A stretch of DNA of 64,000 nucleotides from an uncultured Desulfobulbus sp. (GTDB lineage: Bacteria; Desulfobacterota; Desulfobulbia; Desulfobulbales; Desulfobulbaceae). Each line of letters starts with the position of its first letter. Position 1 is the first letter of the stretch. Below, piece after piece: positions 18,490-26,131 of the stretch. The notes under the pieces are model-generated. The model worked only from the letters and a program-made list of their open reading frames with translations, was not told where the DNA came from and searched no databases. The stretch is from NCBI RefSeq assembly GCF_963664075.1, contig NZ_OY760916.1, forward strand, positions 965,501 through 1,029,500, given 5' to 3'. A program made the position numbers and the translations under genes.

Positions 18490-19821
18490 TTAGTGCGGTT
18501 GCACTGCGCCTGCGGCGCTTTCTTCGGCTCGCGCCTGCATCATTCCTTTAATCATGGCCACAGTGATAATGATACCGGCCACAGCCAAGGCGGCCATGAG
18601 GGCCCAGAAACTGACAATGTTCAATGTTGTTCCCAGTTTTTCGTTGAGGGCAGCGATGAGGTTGAGATCAGCGAGATAGCCGGGGATTTTGGCACCACGA
18701 GAAACGGCGACAATCAGCATAACTGCAGACATGACCAGTTTGATTGTATAGTCTTTGACATAGGTGGTACCCAGGGCGCCAAGCTGTACCCCGATCAGAG
18801 AGCCTGCCAGAATCAGAAGGGTCATGCGAATATCGATCAGACCGGAGATACCCCACTGGATCGAGCCCCAGGCACCCATGATAAAAGCGACGATGAGCTC
18901 AGTTGCGCTGGAGACAAGGGCGGAAGCGCCGATGACATAAATCATACCGGGGACGCCGATAAAACCGCCAACGGCGATGGTGGCAGCAAGCATACCGGTT
19001 AACAAACCAACAGGGATGGTGATCCAGGCGGAGATGCGCAGTTTGGCAACCTTGAACTCCATCATGGGCCAGAGATTTATTTTCTGGAGTTTCAGGGCCA
19101 AAACAGGAGTTTTTTCTTCTGCGTTCCCCTTAGAAAGTTTGATTGCATCCATCAGAACATAGGCGCCAACGACAACGAGAACAAAAACAAAGACAACACT
19201 CACGTAGAGGTTCGAGCCTGCATTTCCCCAGTGATTGAGGATAAATTTTTGCATTTTGATACCAATCTGAACACCGACGATGGAGGTGAGAGCGAGCACC
19301 AGACCAAGTTTGATATCGGCCTGCCCGTATTTCCACCGCTTATAGGCACCAACCATAGCTTTGGGGAATTTGTGGCACATGTTCGAGGCGACTGCAACAG
19401 CACCAGGAGCACCAAGCGACATCATCGCCGGAGTGAGGACAAAAGCACCACCAGAGCCGATGAATCCGGAGAGCAGGCCACCGATAAGGCCAATGACCAG
19501 AAAGGCGATGATCTTGGTAACTGTCATGTCCATGAACATGATCGAAACATCCTTAATCACGTTGGGACCTGCGTGGGTATCCAGGCTGACCAGGACTTTC
19601 TTGTCCATGGGAATGTCTTCAACGGTCATCCCCTCGGCTAAATGCAGAACCCGTACCCCATCATGTCCATCTACCTTGATGGTCGCATCCATTGTTTTGG
19701 TATCAATGGTGGTGAAGACACCTTTGACCACATTTTTAGGGGGAGGGCCGCCTGCATAGGCCTGGTGTATTCCCGGAGTCAACAGCAGGACTGTGAGGAT
19801 TATCAAGACTAATCTTTTCAT
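18490..19821 (-). CDS. TauE/SafE (TSUP) family exporter with periplasmic N-terminal domain
   Basis: A 443-residue inner-membrane transporter of the TSUP family, which exports sulfite, sulfoacetate or related sulfur anions. A signal sequence (LVLIILTVLLLTPGIHQAYA) leads a periplasmic domain of about 95 residues (TTIDTKTMDATIKVDG). Then come eight or more membrane helices in two halves, each opening with the glycine-rich TSUP motif: GLIGGLLSGFIGSGGAFVLTP and GLLTGMLAATIAVGGFIGVP. The substrate cannot be read from sequence. A sigma-54 promoter for this transcript is predicted at 20371-20386, upstream of the small partner gene. Confidence 0.92.
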   Translation of the reverse strand: MKRLVLIILTVLLLTPGIHQAYAGGPPPKNVVKGVFTTIDTKTMDATIKVDGHDGVRVLHLAEGMTVEDIPMDKKVLVSLDTHAGPNVIKDVSIMFMDMTVTKIIAFLVIGLIGGLLSGFIGSGGAFVLTPAMMSLGAPGAVAVASNMCHKFPKAMVGAYKRWKYGQADIKLGLVLALTSIVGVQIGIKMQKFILNHWGNAGSNLYVSVVFVFVLVVVGAYVLMDAIKLSKGNAEEKTPVLALKLQKINLWPMMEFKVAKLRISAWITIPVGLLTGMLAATIAVGGFIGVPGMIYVIGASALVSSATELIVAFIMGAWGSIQWGISGLIDIRMTLLILAGSLIGVQLGALGTTYVKDYTIKLVMSAVMLIVAVSRGAKIPGYLADLNLIAALNEKLGTTLNIVSFWALMAALAVAGIIITVAMIKGMMQARAEESAAGAVQPH

Positions 19822-19855
19822 CGATTTTTTCTCCTGTGATGTTCGTGTAAGGGCA

Positions 19856-20194
19856 TCAGTGACTACTTTTTGCTTCCAATCCGAGTACGCTTAAGAAATT
19901 GCTGGCAAAGGCTCCATGGACAAAAGAGAAAAGGAAAGCGGTGAGAACCGGAAAGGCCGCGTGCCAGCCACCAAGTGTATAGGTCTGGGTAACAAGCGCT
20001 TCATTGGAAAATAAGAAAAGATACGCGCCTAAAGACATTGCTCCAAAAAGCACCATTTTGCCCACGGGGCGTTTGGGGGCATAGGCTGTTTGTGTGGCCG
20101 TGGAAGTTGAGGTGGCTTTACTTTGGCCTACGGAGCTACTTTTTTTGGTCGAATTGACGTGCAGTTGAGCCTGGTGCGTTTCGTTCTGGATCAT
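19856..20194 (-). CDS. Small two-helix membrane protein linked to the TSUP exporter
   Basis: A 112-residue protein with a soluble Ser/Thr/Gln-rich N-terminus and two membrane helices (MVLFGAMSLGAYLFLF and AAFPVLTAFLFSFVHGAFAS). The membrane part resembles the C-terminal part of the stress protein at 20936-21745, for example PVLTAFLFSFVHGAF against PVVTTCVFFLVQNAF, so the two share a module. I start at ATG 20194, with GGAG upstream. It lies 34 bases before the exporter gene and is probably co-transcribed with it. Function unknown; a regulatory or accessory subunit is an inference. Confidence 0.75.
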   Translation of the reverse strand: MIQNETHQAQLHVNSTKKSSSVGQSKATSTSTATQTAYAPKRPVGKMVLFGAMSLGAYLFLFSNEALVTQTYTLGGWHAAFPVLTAFLFSFVHGAFASNFLSVLGLEAKSSH

Positions 20195-20370
20195 GATTTT
20201 CTCCATTGAGTTGAAATATTGGGGATCCTTGTGAACCCAGCCATATCCTTTCATACGGTCAAGTCGGAGTTCCCGATGGGCAGACAAAACGGAGACAGGG
20301 GCCGTTTGCTTGGCTGTGAACTACCTGTATCTGTCCGTGCAAACCCAGATGCGACAAACACAGCTAAAAT

Positions 20371-20386
20371 TGCAATCAAAATGCCA
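20371..20386 (-). promoter_or_regulatory. Sigma-54 promoter for the TSUP exporter unit
   Basis: On the minus strand TGGCAT-TTTGA-TTGCA matches the -24/-12 consensus (TGGCAC-N5-TTGCA) at all but one defined base. The expected start is near 20359, with a leader of about 165 bases. The nearest enhancer-like palindrome is about 65 bases upstream. Confidence 0.82.
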
Positions 20387-20451
20387 AAAAAACGTTTTTA
20401 AAAATATAAGTTAAATCATGTATTTAAATCATTTTGCTTTTTTTGAGAAAA

Positions 20452-20732
20452 TGTTGCATAATGCAACAGATGTTCTTGGTTTGTTGTTAAATTATCTTTA
20501 AAATTAGATTGTTACCCTGTTGTTGAGGTTGAATTTTTTTTGTGTTGCAGTCTGCAACATCCACCGTGATGAGGGGAAAAGTGAAAGGTGGGCGGAATGT
20601 GAGCACATCTTTGTTGTAAATATCTAATTTTAGGGGGGAATAAATTGTTTTATTGGTGGGGGAAGGGGGGCGAAGGGATTTTTCTATCTGGATGCTGCTT
20701 GGGCAGGTATTTATTTGTTGCAAGATGCAACA
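20452..20732. promoter_or_regulatory. Three enhancer-type palindromes TGTTGCA-N3-TGCAACA
   Basis: Three perfect palindromes: TGTTGCATAATGCAACA (20452-20468), TGTTGCAGTCTGCAACA (20543-20559) and TGTTGCAAGATGCAACA (20716-20732). They lie between two divergent sigma-54 promoters, at distances usual for NtrC-family activator sites. Three near-identical sites (45280-45378) lie beside a sigma-54 response regulator gene, the likely binding protein. Confidence 0.85.
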
Positions 20733-20804
20733 GGTCTGAACAAGAAGCGAGGGGGAGGATCGTTAAGGCGCTGTATTTATATGGTTAATGATGTGTTTGT
20801 TCCG

Positions 20805-20820
20805 TGGCATATTGTTTGCT
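20805..20820 (+). promoter_or_regulatory. Sigma-54 promoter for the universal stress genes
   Basis: TGGCAT-ATTGT-TTGCT matches the -24/-12 consensus, including both invariant GG and GC pairs. The predicted start is near 20831, about 105 bases before the ATG at 20936. The closest enhancer palindrome ends 73 bases upstream. Confidence 0.85.
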
Positions 20821-20935
20821 TGACATCCTCTGAGGGATCTCATGGAAAGGAAAAGACGATTGAGCAAAATTCGTATGCCATAAACAGCGGATGCTCCCGT
20901 GCACGGGTGCCGTTCAATATTTATCGGGAAAGCAC

Positions 20936-21745
20936 ATGACACAGATCAGCGAGCAGAGCAAGATGGATCCAAGGGGACAGAAAAAACAAGCTCAAGAGGG
21001 AGCTTCGCTCATTCTCATAGTCACCCGCAATGGGCGTGTGTCGCATGCGGCCATGAAATACTCGCTCAATATTGCAGAACGGCTGGGCTCTAGTTTGCTC
21101 GTAGCTTATGTCAATACGCTCCCTTTTCTGTGGGATGGCGGGAGGCGAGATCGCTTCTTGGAAAAAATAGCAAATGAGAATTTAACAGCATTTCATGACC
21201 AGGCTCAAAAGAGAAACATCGATCTGGCATCGGTAAGGGAGTACGGTAAGATTGGCAAGGTGATTCGTCGACTCTGCCATATTGTCAAACGAATTGATAT
21301 GATTGTCGTGGATAAAGGGGTGAACCATGGGGAGGCGGCATCTTTTTCACCTGTCCCGGTTTTTTGTATTCAAGGAGGTGGAGAAGCTCCTCTGCAAAAA
21401 CTGCAGCATGCCCCAATGAAAAGTGGTCCTTCTCGCCGACTCTGTGGTCGAGCTCCTGTGAGCAAACCGATGCAGAGTGTTGTGCTGTCAGGCCTTTGTC
21501 TGACGGCTCTCTATACTTTCTTCTTTGCTCACATAGATACCATCATGGTGGAAAGTGCCAAGGGAGGCGGGTATGCGTTTGTCCCTGTCGTCACCACCTG
21601 TGTATTTTTTCTGGTACAGAATGCATTTATCCAGTCCGTTATTGCTGGAATGAAAGAGCGCAGAACGTTGACTGCCATATCAAATTCACTTTGTTCTTCA
21701 TCACCCGGCCCGTACAGGCGGCAGGCTCAACGGACACAGCGATAA
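20936..21745 (+). CDS. Universal stress protein domain fused to a two-helix membrane module
   Basis: A 269-residue protein. The N-terminal part (residues about 20-150) is a UspA-like alpha/beta domain: SLILIVTRNGRVSHAAMKYS, then IDMIVVDKGVNHGEAAS near its end. The ATP-binding G-x2-G-x9-G(S/T) motif is not clear, so nucleotide binding is doubtful. The C-terminal part (about 180-245) has two membrane helices (LSGLCLTALYTFFF and FVPVVTTCVFFLVQNAF) resembling the small protein at 19856-20194. The start at 20936 is preceded by GGGAAAG. It is first in a two-gene sigma-54 transcript. Confidence 0.8.
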   Translation: MTQISEQSKMDPRGQKKQAQEGASLILIVTRNGRVSHAAMKYSLNIAERLGSSLLVAYVNTLPFLWDGGRRDRFLEKIANENLTAFHDQAQKRNIDLASVREYGKIGKVIRRLCHIVKRIDMIVVDKGVNHGEAASFSPVPVFCIQGGGEAPLQKLQHAPMKSGPSRRLCGRAPVSKPMQSVVLSGLCLTALYTFFFAHIDTIMVESAKGGGYAFVPVVTTCVFFLVQNAFIQSVIAGMKERRTLTAISNSLCSSSPGPYRRQAQRTQR

Positions 21746-21769
21746 TTTTTACAAGGAAAGAATCAAGCA

Positions 21770-22666
21770 ATGAAAACGATTGTAGCAGCTGTTGATGCTT
21801 CAGAATCCAGCCGACTTCTGTTTCGAGAAACTCTGGTTCTTGCGGCTTCCATTCGTGCCACTGTGGTGGTGGTCTCGGTGACCCCTCACTACGAAGGCAA
21901 CATGAATCGTATGTGCTTGGAAAACACAGATGACCTCCTGAGTGAACCAGGCCGAAAAATTCTCGCAGAATCAAAAGAGTATGCTCAATCACTGGGGCTC
22001 GACCTCGAGACCATTCATCGTCAGGGGAAAGTTTCCCGCGAAATACTCTCTGTGGCCCGTGAAAAAAATGCGGCTGTTATTGTTCTGGGCTGCGCTAGAA
22101 GGCACCAGATAGAGCGCATGCTGCTTGGCCGGACGACAGCCGAGGTTATAGCCGAGAGTCCCTGTGATGTCATGCTCCTCCCGGAACAGTCAACCATACG
22201 CCTCTCCAATATACTTGTTGGTCTTGATGGGGCGTCGGCTAACCAGAGAGTACAGAAGCGAGCTCTGGATATCGCTCGCAGCTATGGCGGGAAGGTGACG
22301 GGCCTCTATGCCATTTATCTGCCGACTGAGAAAGCACTCCGCTACGGGGTCATTCGTGATGCCGAGGACGGCGCAAGGGGAGTACTTAAAGCATTTGAGC
22401 AGCGAGCCCTTGAACTCGATGTGACTGCCTCGACAACAATCAGTTGGGATCCGCCTGAAAAAGCGCTGGTGGAGTATAGTGCCGCTAAGGACGTGGATAT
22501 TATCGTTGTTGGGGCTGAGACCAACGCCTCTCTGCTTGATTTATGGGGGGGGAGCTTGGTTGAGCGGTTGGCCTCCTCGACCTGTTGCCCGGTTCTCATT
22601 GCGCAATGCAGTGAGAAAAACAGTCAATCTAAGGCCGGCGCAAGCGCTTTTGTTTTTGAAGAGTAA
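21770..22666 (+). CDS. Tandem universal stress protein (two UspA domains)
   Basis: A 298-residue cytoplasmic protein with two UspA domains. Domain 1 runs from KTIVAAVDASESS to about residue 138, ending in LGRTTAEVIAESPCDVMLLP. Domain 2 (about 144-280) opens with SNILVGLDGASANQRV and ends in VGAETNASLLDLWGGSLVERL plus CPVLIAQC. The glycine spacing of both C-terminal halves is near the ATP-binding type. It follows the USP-membrane fusion by 24 bases, with AAGGAAAG before the ATG. Such proteins usually act in stress survival; the link to sulfur-anion export is an inference from the shared regulatory region. Confidence 0.9.
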   Translation: MKTIVAAVDASESSRLLFRETLVLAASIRATVVVVSVTPHYEGNMNRMCLENTDDLLSEPGRKILAESKEYAQSLGLDLETIHRQGKVSREILSVAREKNAAVIVLGCARRHQIERMLLGRTTAEVIAESPCDVMLLPEQSTIRLSNILVGLDGASANQRVQKRALDIARSYGGKVTGLYAIYLPTEKALRYGVIRDAEDGARGVLKAFEQRALELDVTASTTISWDPPEKALVEYSAAKDVDIIVVGAETNASLLDLWGGSLVERLASSTCCPVLIAQCSEKNSQSKAGASAFVFEE

Positions 22667-22720
22667 GCAATCTTCATTGTTTTATGGTAGAGAAGGGCTT
22701 TTTTTGTTTAGGCCCCTACC

Positions 22721-23122
22721 ATGCCCCGATCCAATACCCCGCAGACCGACCTCGAAGACACCGCTACCTGGAAAAAATACAGCGCTAAATTATGTACAAC
22801 CTGTAACGCGACCTGTTGCAGCCTCCCCGTTGAGATACAGGCTGTTGATCTCGTCCGTATGGGGCTGATGGAGTCCTGCGAGCAGGAAGGCGATCTCAAA
22901 TTTGTGGCGAGAAGGCTGATGAAAAAACGTGTAATTGAGCATTTTCATCATAAATCAGGAACATTCACCCTCGCTCGGATGGCAAATGGTGACTGTATCT
23001 ACCTTGATCCGCAATCGAGGCGGTGCACCATCTACGACAAGCGTCCCGATACCTGCCGAAACCATCCCCGTATTGGCCCCCGTTCGGGATTTTGCGCCTT
23101 TACTCCGCGGAAAGCAGCTTGA
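22721..23122 (+). CDS. YkgJ family cysteine-cluster protein
   Basis: A 133-residue protein of the YkgJ/CxxCxxCC family thought to bind zinc or an Fe-S cluster. It has CTTCNATCCSLPVE near the N-terminus (residues 25-38), a central DCIYLDPQSRRCTIYDKRPDTCR that contains the other conserved cysteines, and a final FCAFTP. The function of the family is unclear. It lies 54 bases after the tandem stress gene and convergent to the PAS-LuxR gene. No ribosome site was seen. Confidence 0.85.
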   Translation: MPRSNTPQTDLEDTATWKKYSAKLCTTCNATCCSLPVEIQAVDLVRMGLMESCEQEGDLKFVARRLMKKRVIEHFHHKSGTFTLARMANGDCIYLDPQSRRCTIYDKRPDTCRNHPRIGPRSGFCAFTPRKAA

Positions 23123-23138
23123 TGTAGTTTCTCATGGT

Positions 23139-23993
23139 TTATGTGAGGCTGAGGAGATAGGTTCGCAGATTGGTTCCTTTGTTACTCAGCCCCAGTTTGC
23201 TGCGCAGTTTTTTTCGATGAAAACTGATGGTCGCCAGGGAAACCCCCAGGACATCAGCAATCTCCTGGCTGCTTTTCCCCTGACGCACCAGGGTCGCTAC
23301 CTCGATTTCCTGGGGCGTAAGCAGCAGGTTGACGGTGGAGAGGCGCTGGAGAAAAGGGGACACCACCTCTTCAAGATGGTTGGTCACAATGTCAACCAGA
23401 TTGAGCTGCCGCTGATCAAGCGAACTCTTTGTCAGTTTTTCCAAGGCGGGCATAGCCAACTCACGAATGTTGGCGACAATGCGCTCTTCCATCTGCACCC
23501 GATCCCGCTGTCTTTGTTCCAGCAGTACCTTGAGGGCGATATTGGTTTCCTCAAGCTTCTCCGTTTGCGCTTGCAGTTCCTGTTCTTTCAGCCGTAATTT
23601 CTCCTGGGCAAGCATAATAGGGGTGACGTCTTCATGGGTGACCAGAACGCGCTTGACCAGTCGGTCACGGTAGGGGACCACCCGCAGGCTGTACCACCTT
23701 TTTTCCTGAGGGGAGTGGCAGGGATACTGGGTCAGAAACTCTTCGATCTCCCCCGCAATGACCTGGCGGATAGCGCGGCTGATCAGATGTCCCTCATCTT
23801 CATCACAGGTGCCGGATTCGCAGGTAGAGAGATAGTTCACCCCCACGCAATTCACAGGTTCGGGCATGCCGTTTTTTCTGGCGAATTCCTGCCAGGCTCT
23901 GTTGGTCTCCACGATGATACCGTTTTCGTCAAGCACTGCCACATGGGTGGAAAGTGAATTGACTATAACCTTATACATTGCATCGGCTGACAT
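23139..23993 (-). CDS. PAS-domain regulator with LuxR-type helix-turn-helix
   Basis: A 284-residue one-component regulator. It has a PAS domain (residues about 5-130; HVAVLDENGIIVETNRAW), including a cysteine-rich loop NYLSTCESGTCDEDEG that could sense redox state or hold a cofactor. A coiled coil follows (about 130-170), then a C-terminal LuxR/GerE helix-turn-helix (about 215-280; LLTPQEIEVATLVRQGKSSQ, LGVSLATISFHRKKL). There is no receiver or kinase domain. GAGG precedes the ATG. It is divergent from the hydrogenase operon, with a gap of about 100 bases, so it may control that operon. Confidence 0.88.
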   Translation of the reverse strand: MSADAMYKVIVNSLSTHVAVLDENGIIVETNRAWQEFARKNGMPEPVNCVGVNYLSTCESGTCDEDEGHLISRAIRQVIAGEIEEFLTQYPCHSPQEKRWYSLRVVPYRDRLVKRVLVTHEDVTPIMLAQEKLRLKEQELQAQTEKLEETNIALKVLLEQRQRDRVQMEERIVANIRELAMPALEKLTKSSLDQRQLNLVDIVTNHLEEVVSPFLQRLSTVNLLLTPQEIEVATLVRQGKSSQEIADVLGVSLATISFHRKKLRSKLGLSNKGTNLRTYLLSLT

Positions 23994-24101
23994 CTGTTTG
24001 TTTCCTCTTGTTCCCTTTGTTCAATTTGCAGGCTCTATTCGAGCATCCTGCTGCATTTTCCCCTTGCCAAAACCGAGTAAACAGTGGCATGTTGTCACAT
24101 T

Positions 24102-24662
24102 ATGCATATCTCGCACAAAAAAATTATAGGGGAGTGCCCCGTAGATATTGTGGTGCTGGGGTGCGGTAATATTCTGCTTGGAGATGATGGGTTTGGCCCG
24201 GCGGTGGTTGCTCGCCTGGAGCAGGAGAAACTTTCCGAACGTGTTCAGGTACTGGATGTGGGCACCTCTGTGCGGGAATTGTTGCTGGATTATCTCATGG
24301 CGCCTGCATTGCGCCCCAGTCTGCTCTTTATCGTCGATGCCACCTATCAAGATCAGCGATCCCCCGGTGCGCTTGTGACCTGTCGCCCGGCTGAACTGCC
24401 GTGCTCGAAGGTACATGACTTTTCGCTGCATCAGTTCCCCACGGTCAATCTGTTGGTGGAACTCGAGCAGGAAACGGGTATTCGGGTCGAGCTGGTCTTG
24501 GCCCAAGCAAGCATCATACCTGAAGAAATAGCCCCCGGGCTGACGCCTGCCATGGAACACGCCACAGAGCTGGCCGTTAAGATGATACTTAAACAAATAA
24601 ACGAATATGTCACCCCTTTTTCCTCCGGCACAGTGGTTGCCTCTTCGGAGAATGTTTCATGA
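24102..24662 (+). CDS. Hydrogenase maturation endopeptidase (HycI/HyaD family)
   Basis: A 186-residue endopeptidase that removes the C-terminal tail of a [NiFe]-hydrogenase large subunit after nickel insertion. The signature VLGCGNILLGDDGFGP carries the conserved nickel-sensing acidic residue in GDDG. The second motif region is ATYQDQRSPGAL, and HDFSLHQ gives the usual histidine. The start is uncertain: ATG 24102 has no clear ribosome site, while AGGGGAG lies further in near 24130. It is the first gene of the hydrogenase operon and overlaps the next by 4 bases. The substrate is probably MvhA at 30601-32046. Confidence 0.9.
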   Translation: MHISHKKIIGECPVDIVVLGCGNILLGDDGFGPAVVARLEQEKLSERVQVLDVGTSVRELLLDYLMAPALRPSLLFIVDATYQDQRSPGALVTCRPAELPCSKVHDFSLHQFPTVNLLVELEQETGIRVELVLAQASIIPEEIAPGLTPAMEHATELAVKMILKQINEYVTPFSSGTVVASSENVS

Positions 24663-26131
24663 TTTATGAGGCCAAGGTCAATGATTTGGCAAGCGAGTTT
24701 GGTGTCCACCGCAACACTATTCGCAACTGGATCAATTCCGGTGTGCTTCCGGCCCAGGAAGGGCCTGGTCGACGGTACCTGATTCAGTATGAGGATTATA
24801 AACGGCTTTGCGACAAATATGGTCGCGAACCACGCATCTCCCCTGATCCGGGAGTCGCAGGTGAAGTGGTGCAGCCCGTCAACGAAAATGTCCCCAGGGC
24901 TGTTCTCCTCGAATCCAAAAAAAATCCATTTTACTCGGCTCCTAATCTGGCAGACATTTGCCTGACCTGTGGCTCATGTGCAGGAGCCTGCCCTATTTCG
25001 GGTGTCGACGATCTTGATCCGCGTAAGATTATTCGTATGGCTTTTTTTGGAATGGAAGAAGAGCTGGTCGAAAGCGACTGGCCCTGGAAGTGTACCATGT
25101 GCGGCAAATGCGAGGTGGTTTGCCCGATGAACGTGGAGATCGTTCAGCTCATTCGCCGTATTCGGGGACAACGCGATCGCGACAAAGTCCCGGTGGCCAT
25201 TCAGAAGGGGGTTATCACCTGTCTTGAGAAGGGCAATAATCTGGGCATTCCCAAGGATGATTTTCTCACGCTTATTAAAGACTTGGGGCAGGAGCTCGCA
25301 GATGACTGCTGCCCGGGGTTTGCAACCCCCATTGATGTGCGTGGAGCCCGGCTGCTGGTAACGGTGAACTCGAAACAGCCCTTTGCTGAACCGGAAAGTC
25401 TGACCTGGTGGTGGAAGATATTCTATGCTGCTGGCGAATCCTGGACCATCTCTTCCGAATATTGGGAAGGCGTCAACTGGGCCCTGCACTCCGGTGACTA
25501 CAGTGCCATGCGTACCATCGTCAAGCGCATTATCGATAACATTGAACGACTCAACTGCAAGGCTCTGCTGCTGCCTGAATGTGGTCATGCCTATTATGCG
25601 ACCCGTTACGCACTGGAACGTTGGTTTCCTGAGTCATTGCAGCAGTTTAAAATTTATACTGTCTTTGACCTTCTGCTGGAGTACGTTAACCAGCGGCGTA
25701 TTATTCTTGATCCCGCACGAAACACGAAGCTGGCCACCTTTCACGATTCCTGCAACTATGGGCGCAAATCCCTGAAAACCTTTGGGCAGGGGTATTTTGA
25801 CGAGGCTCGTACCCTGACCCGGGCCTGCTGTGCAAACTATGTGGACCTGATTCCAGACCGGGAAGAAAATTACTGCTGCGGTGCCGGTGGTGGTGCCTGG
25901 GCTAGCCCCTATGGAGCCGAGCGGGTTTTTCACGGGCGGATGAAGGCGCGGCAGATCAGCACCTCGGGCGCTAAAGTTGTGGTTACGGCCTGTCAGAACT
26001 GTCGTGATCAGCTTCAGGTCTCGTTAAAGCGTGAATTTAATTTAAACATCGACGTCTGCTTTTTGTGGGAGCTGGTGGCGAAATCCTTGGTAATGCCCAG
26101 GCGTATCGTAGGAGAGGTGGAGCATGGCTGA
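24659..26131 (+). CDS. HTH domain fused to HdrC-HdrB-like heterodisulfide reductase module
   Basis: A 490-residue fusion. Residues 5-50 are a MerR/excisionase-like helix-turn-helix (NDLASEFGVHRNTIRNWINS then GPGRRYLIQYEDYKRL). Residues 95-160 are an HdrC-like ferredoxin domain with two [4Fe-4S] sites: CLTCGSCAGACP (Cys101, 104, 107, 111) and CTMCGKCEVVCP (Cys145, 148, 151, 155). The rest is HdrB/HdrD-like: the first CCG domain keeps PECGHAYYATRYA but lacks the Cys-Cys pair, while the second is intact (HDSCNYGRK, YCCGAGGG, CQNC). The protein is expected to pass electrons between HdrA and a disulfide-type acceptor. A DNA-binding-type domain on such a subunit is unusual. Start and stop overlap both neighbours. 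Confidence 0.9.
   Translation: MIYEAKVNDLASEFGVHRNTIRNWINSGVLPAQEGPGRRYLIQYEDYKRLCDKYGREPRISPDPGVAGEVVQPVNENVPRAVLLESKKNPFYSAPNLADICLTCGSCAGACPISGVDDLDPRKIIRMAFFGMEEELVESDWPWKCTMCGKCEVVCPMNVEIVQLIRRIRGQRDRDKVPVAIQKGVITCLEKGNNLGIPKDDFLTLIKDLGQELADDCCPGFATPIDVRGARLLVTVNSKQPFAEPESLTWWWKIFYAAGESWTISSEYWEGVNWALHSGDYSAMRTIVKRIIDNIERLNCKALLLPECGHAYYATRYALERWFPESLQQFKIYTVFDLLLEYVNQRRIILDPARNTKLATFHDSCNYGRKSLKTFGQGYFDEARTLTRACCANYVDLIPDREENYCCGAGGGAWASPYGAERVFHGRMKARQISTSGAKVVVTACQNCRDQLQVSLKREFNLNIDVCFLWELVAKSLVMPRRIVGEVEHG

Larger units (their letters stand above)
20195..20935. other. Divergent regulatory region of the exporter/stress locus
   Basis: About 740 bases between divergent genes. It holds three perfect 17-base palindromes and two opposed sigma-54 promoters (separate entries). 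The middle is AT-rich. No convincing protein gene was found; a 78-codon minus-strand frame at 20487-20723 spans two palindromes and lacks a ribosome site. Confidence 0.8.

Noticed and set aside
20452-20732. Three similar palindromes considered as a CRISPR array
   Set aside because: Units are 17-base perfect palindromes with unequal spacing (about 75 and 157 bases), which fits activator sites and not CRISPR repeats.
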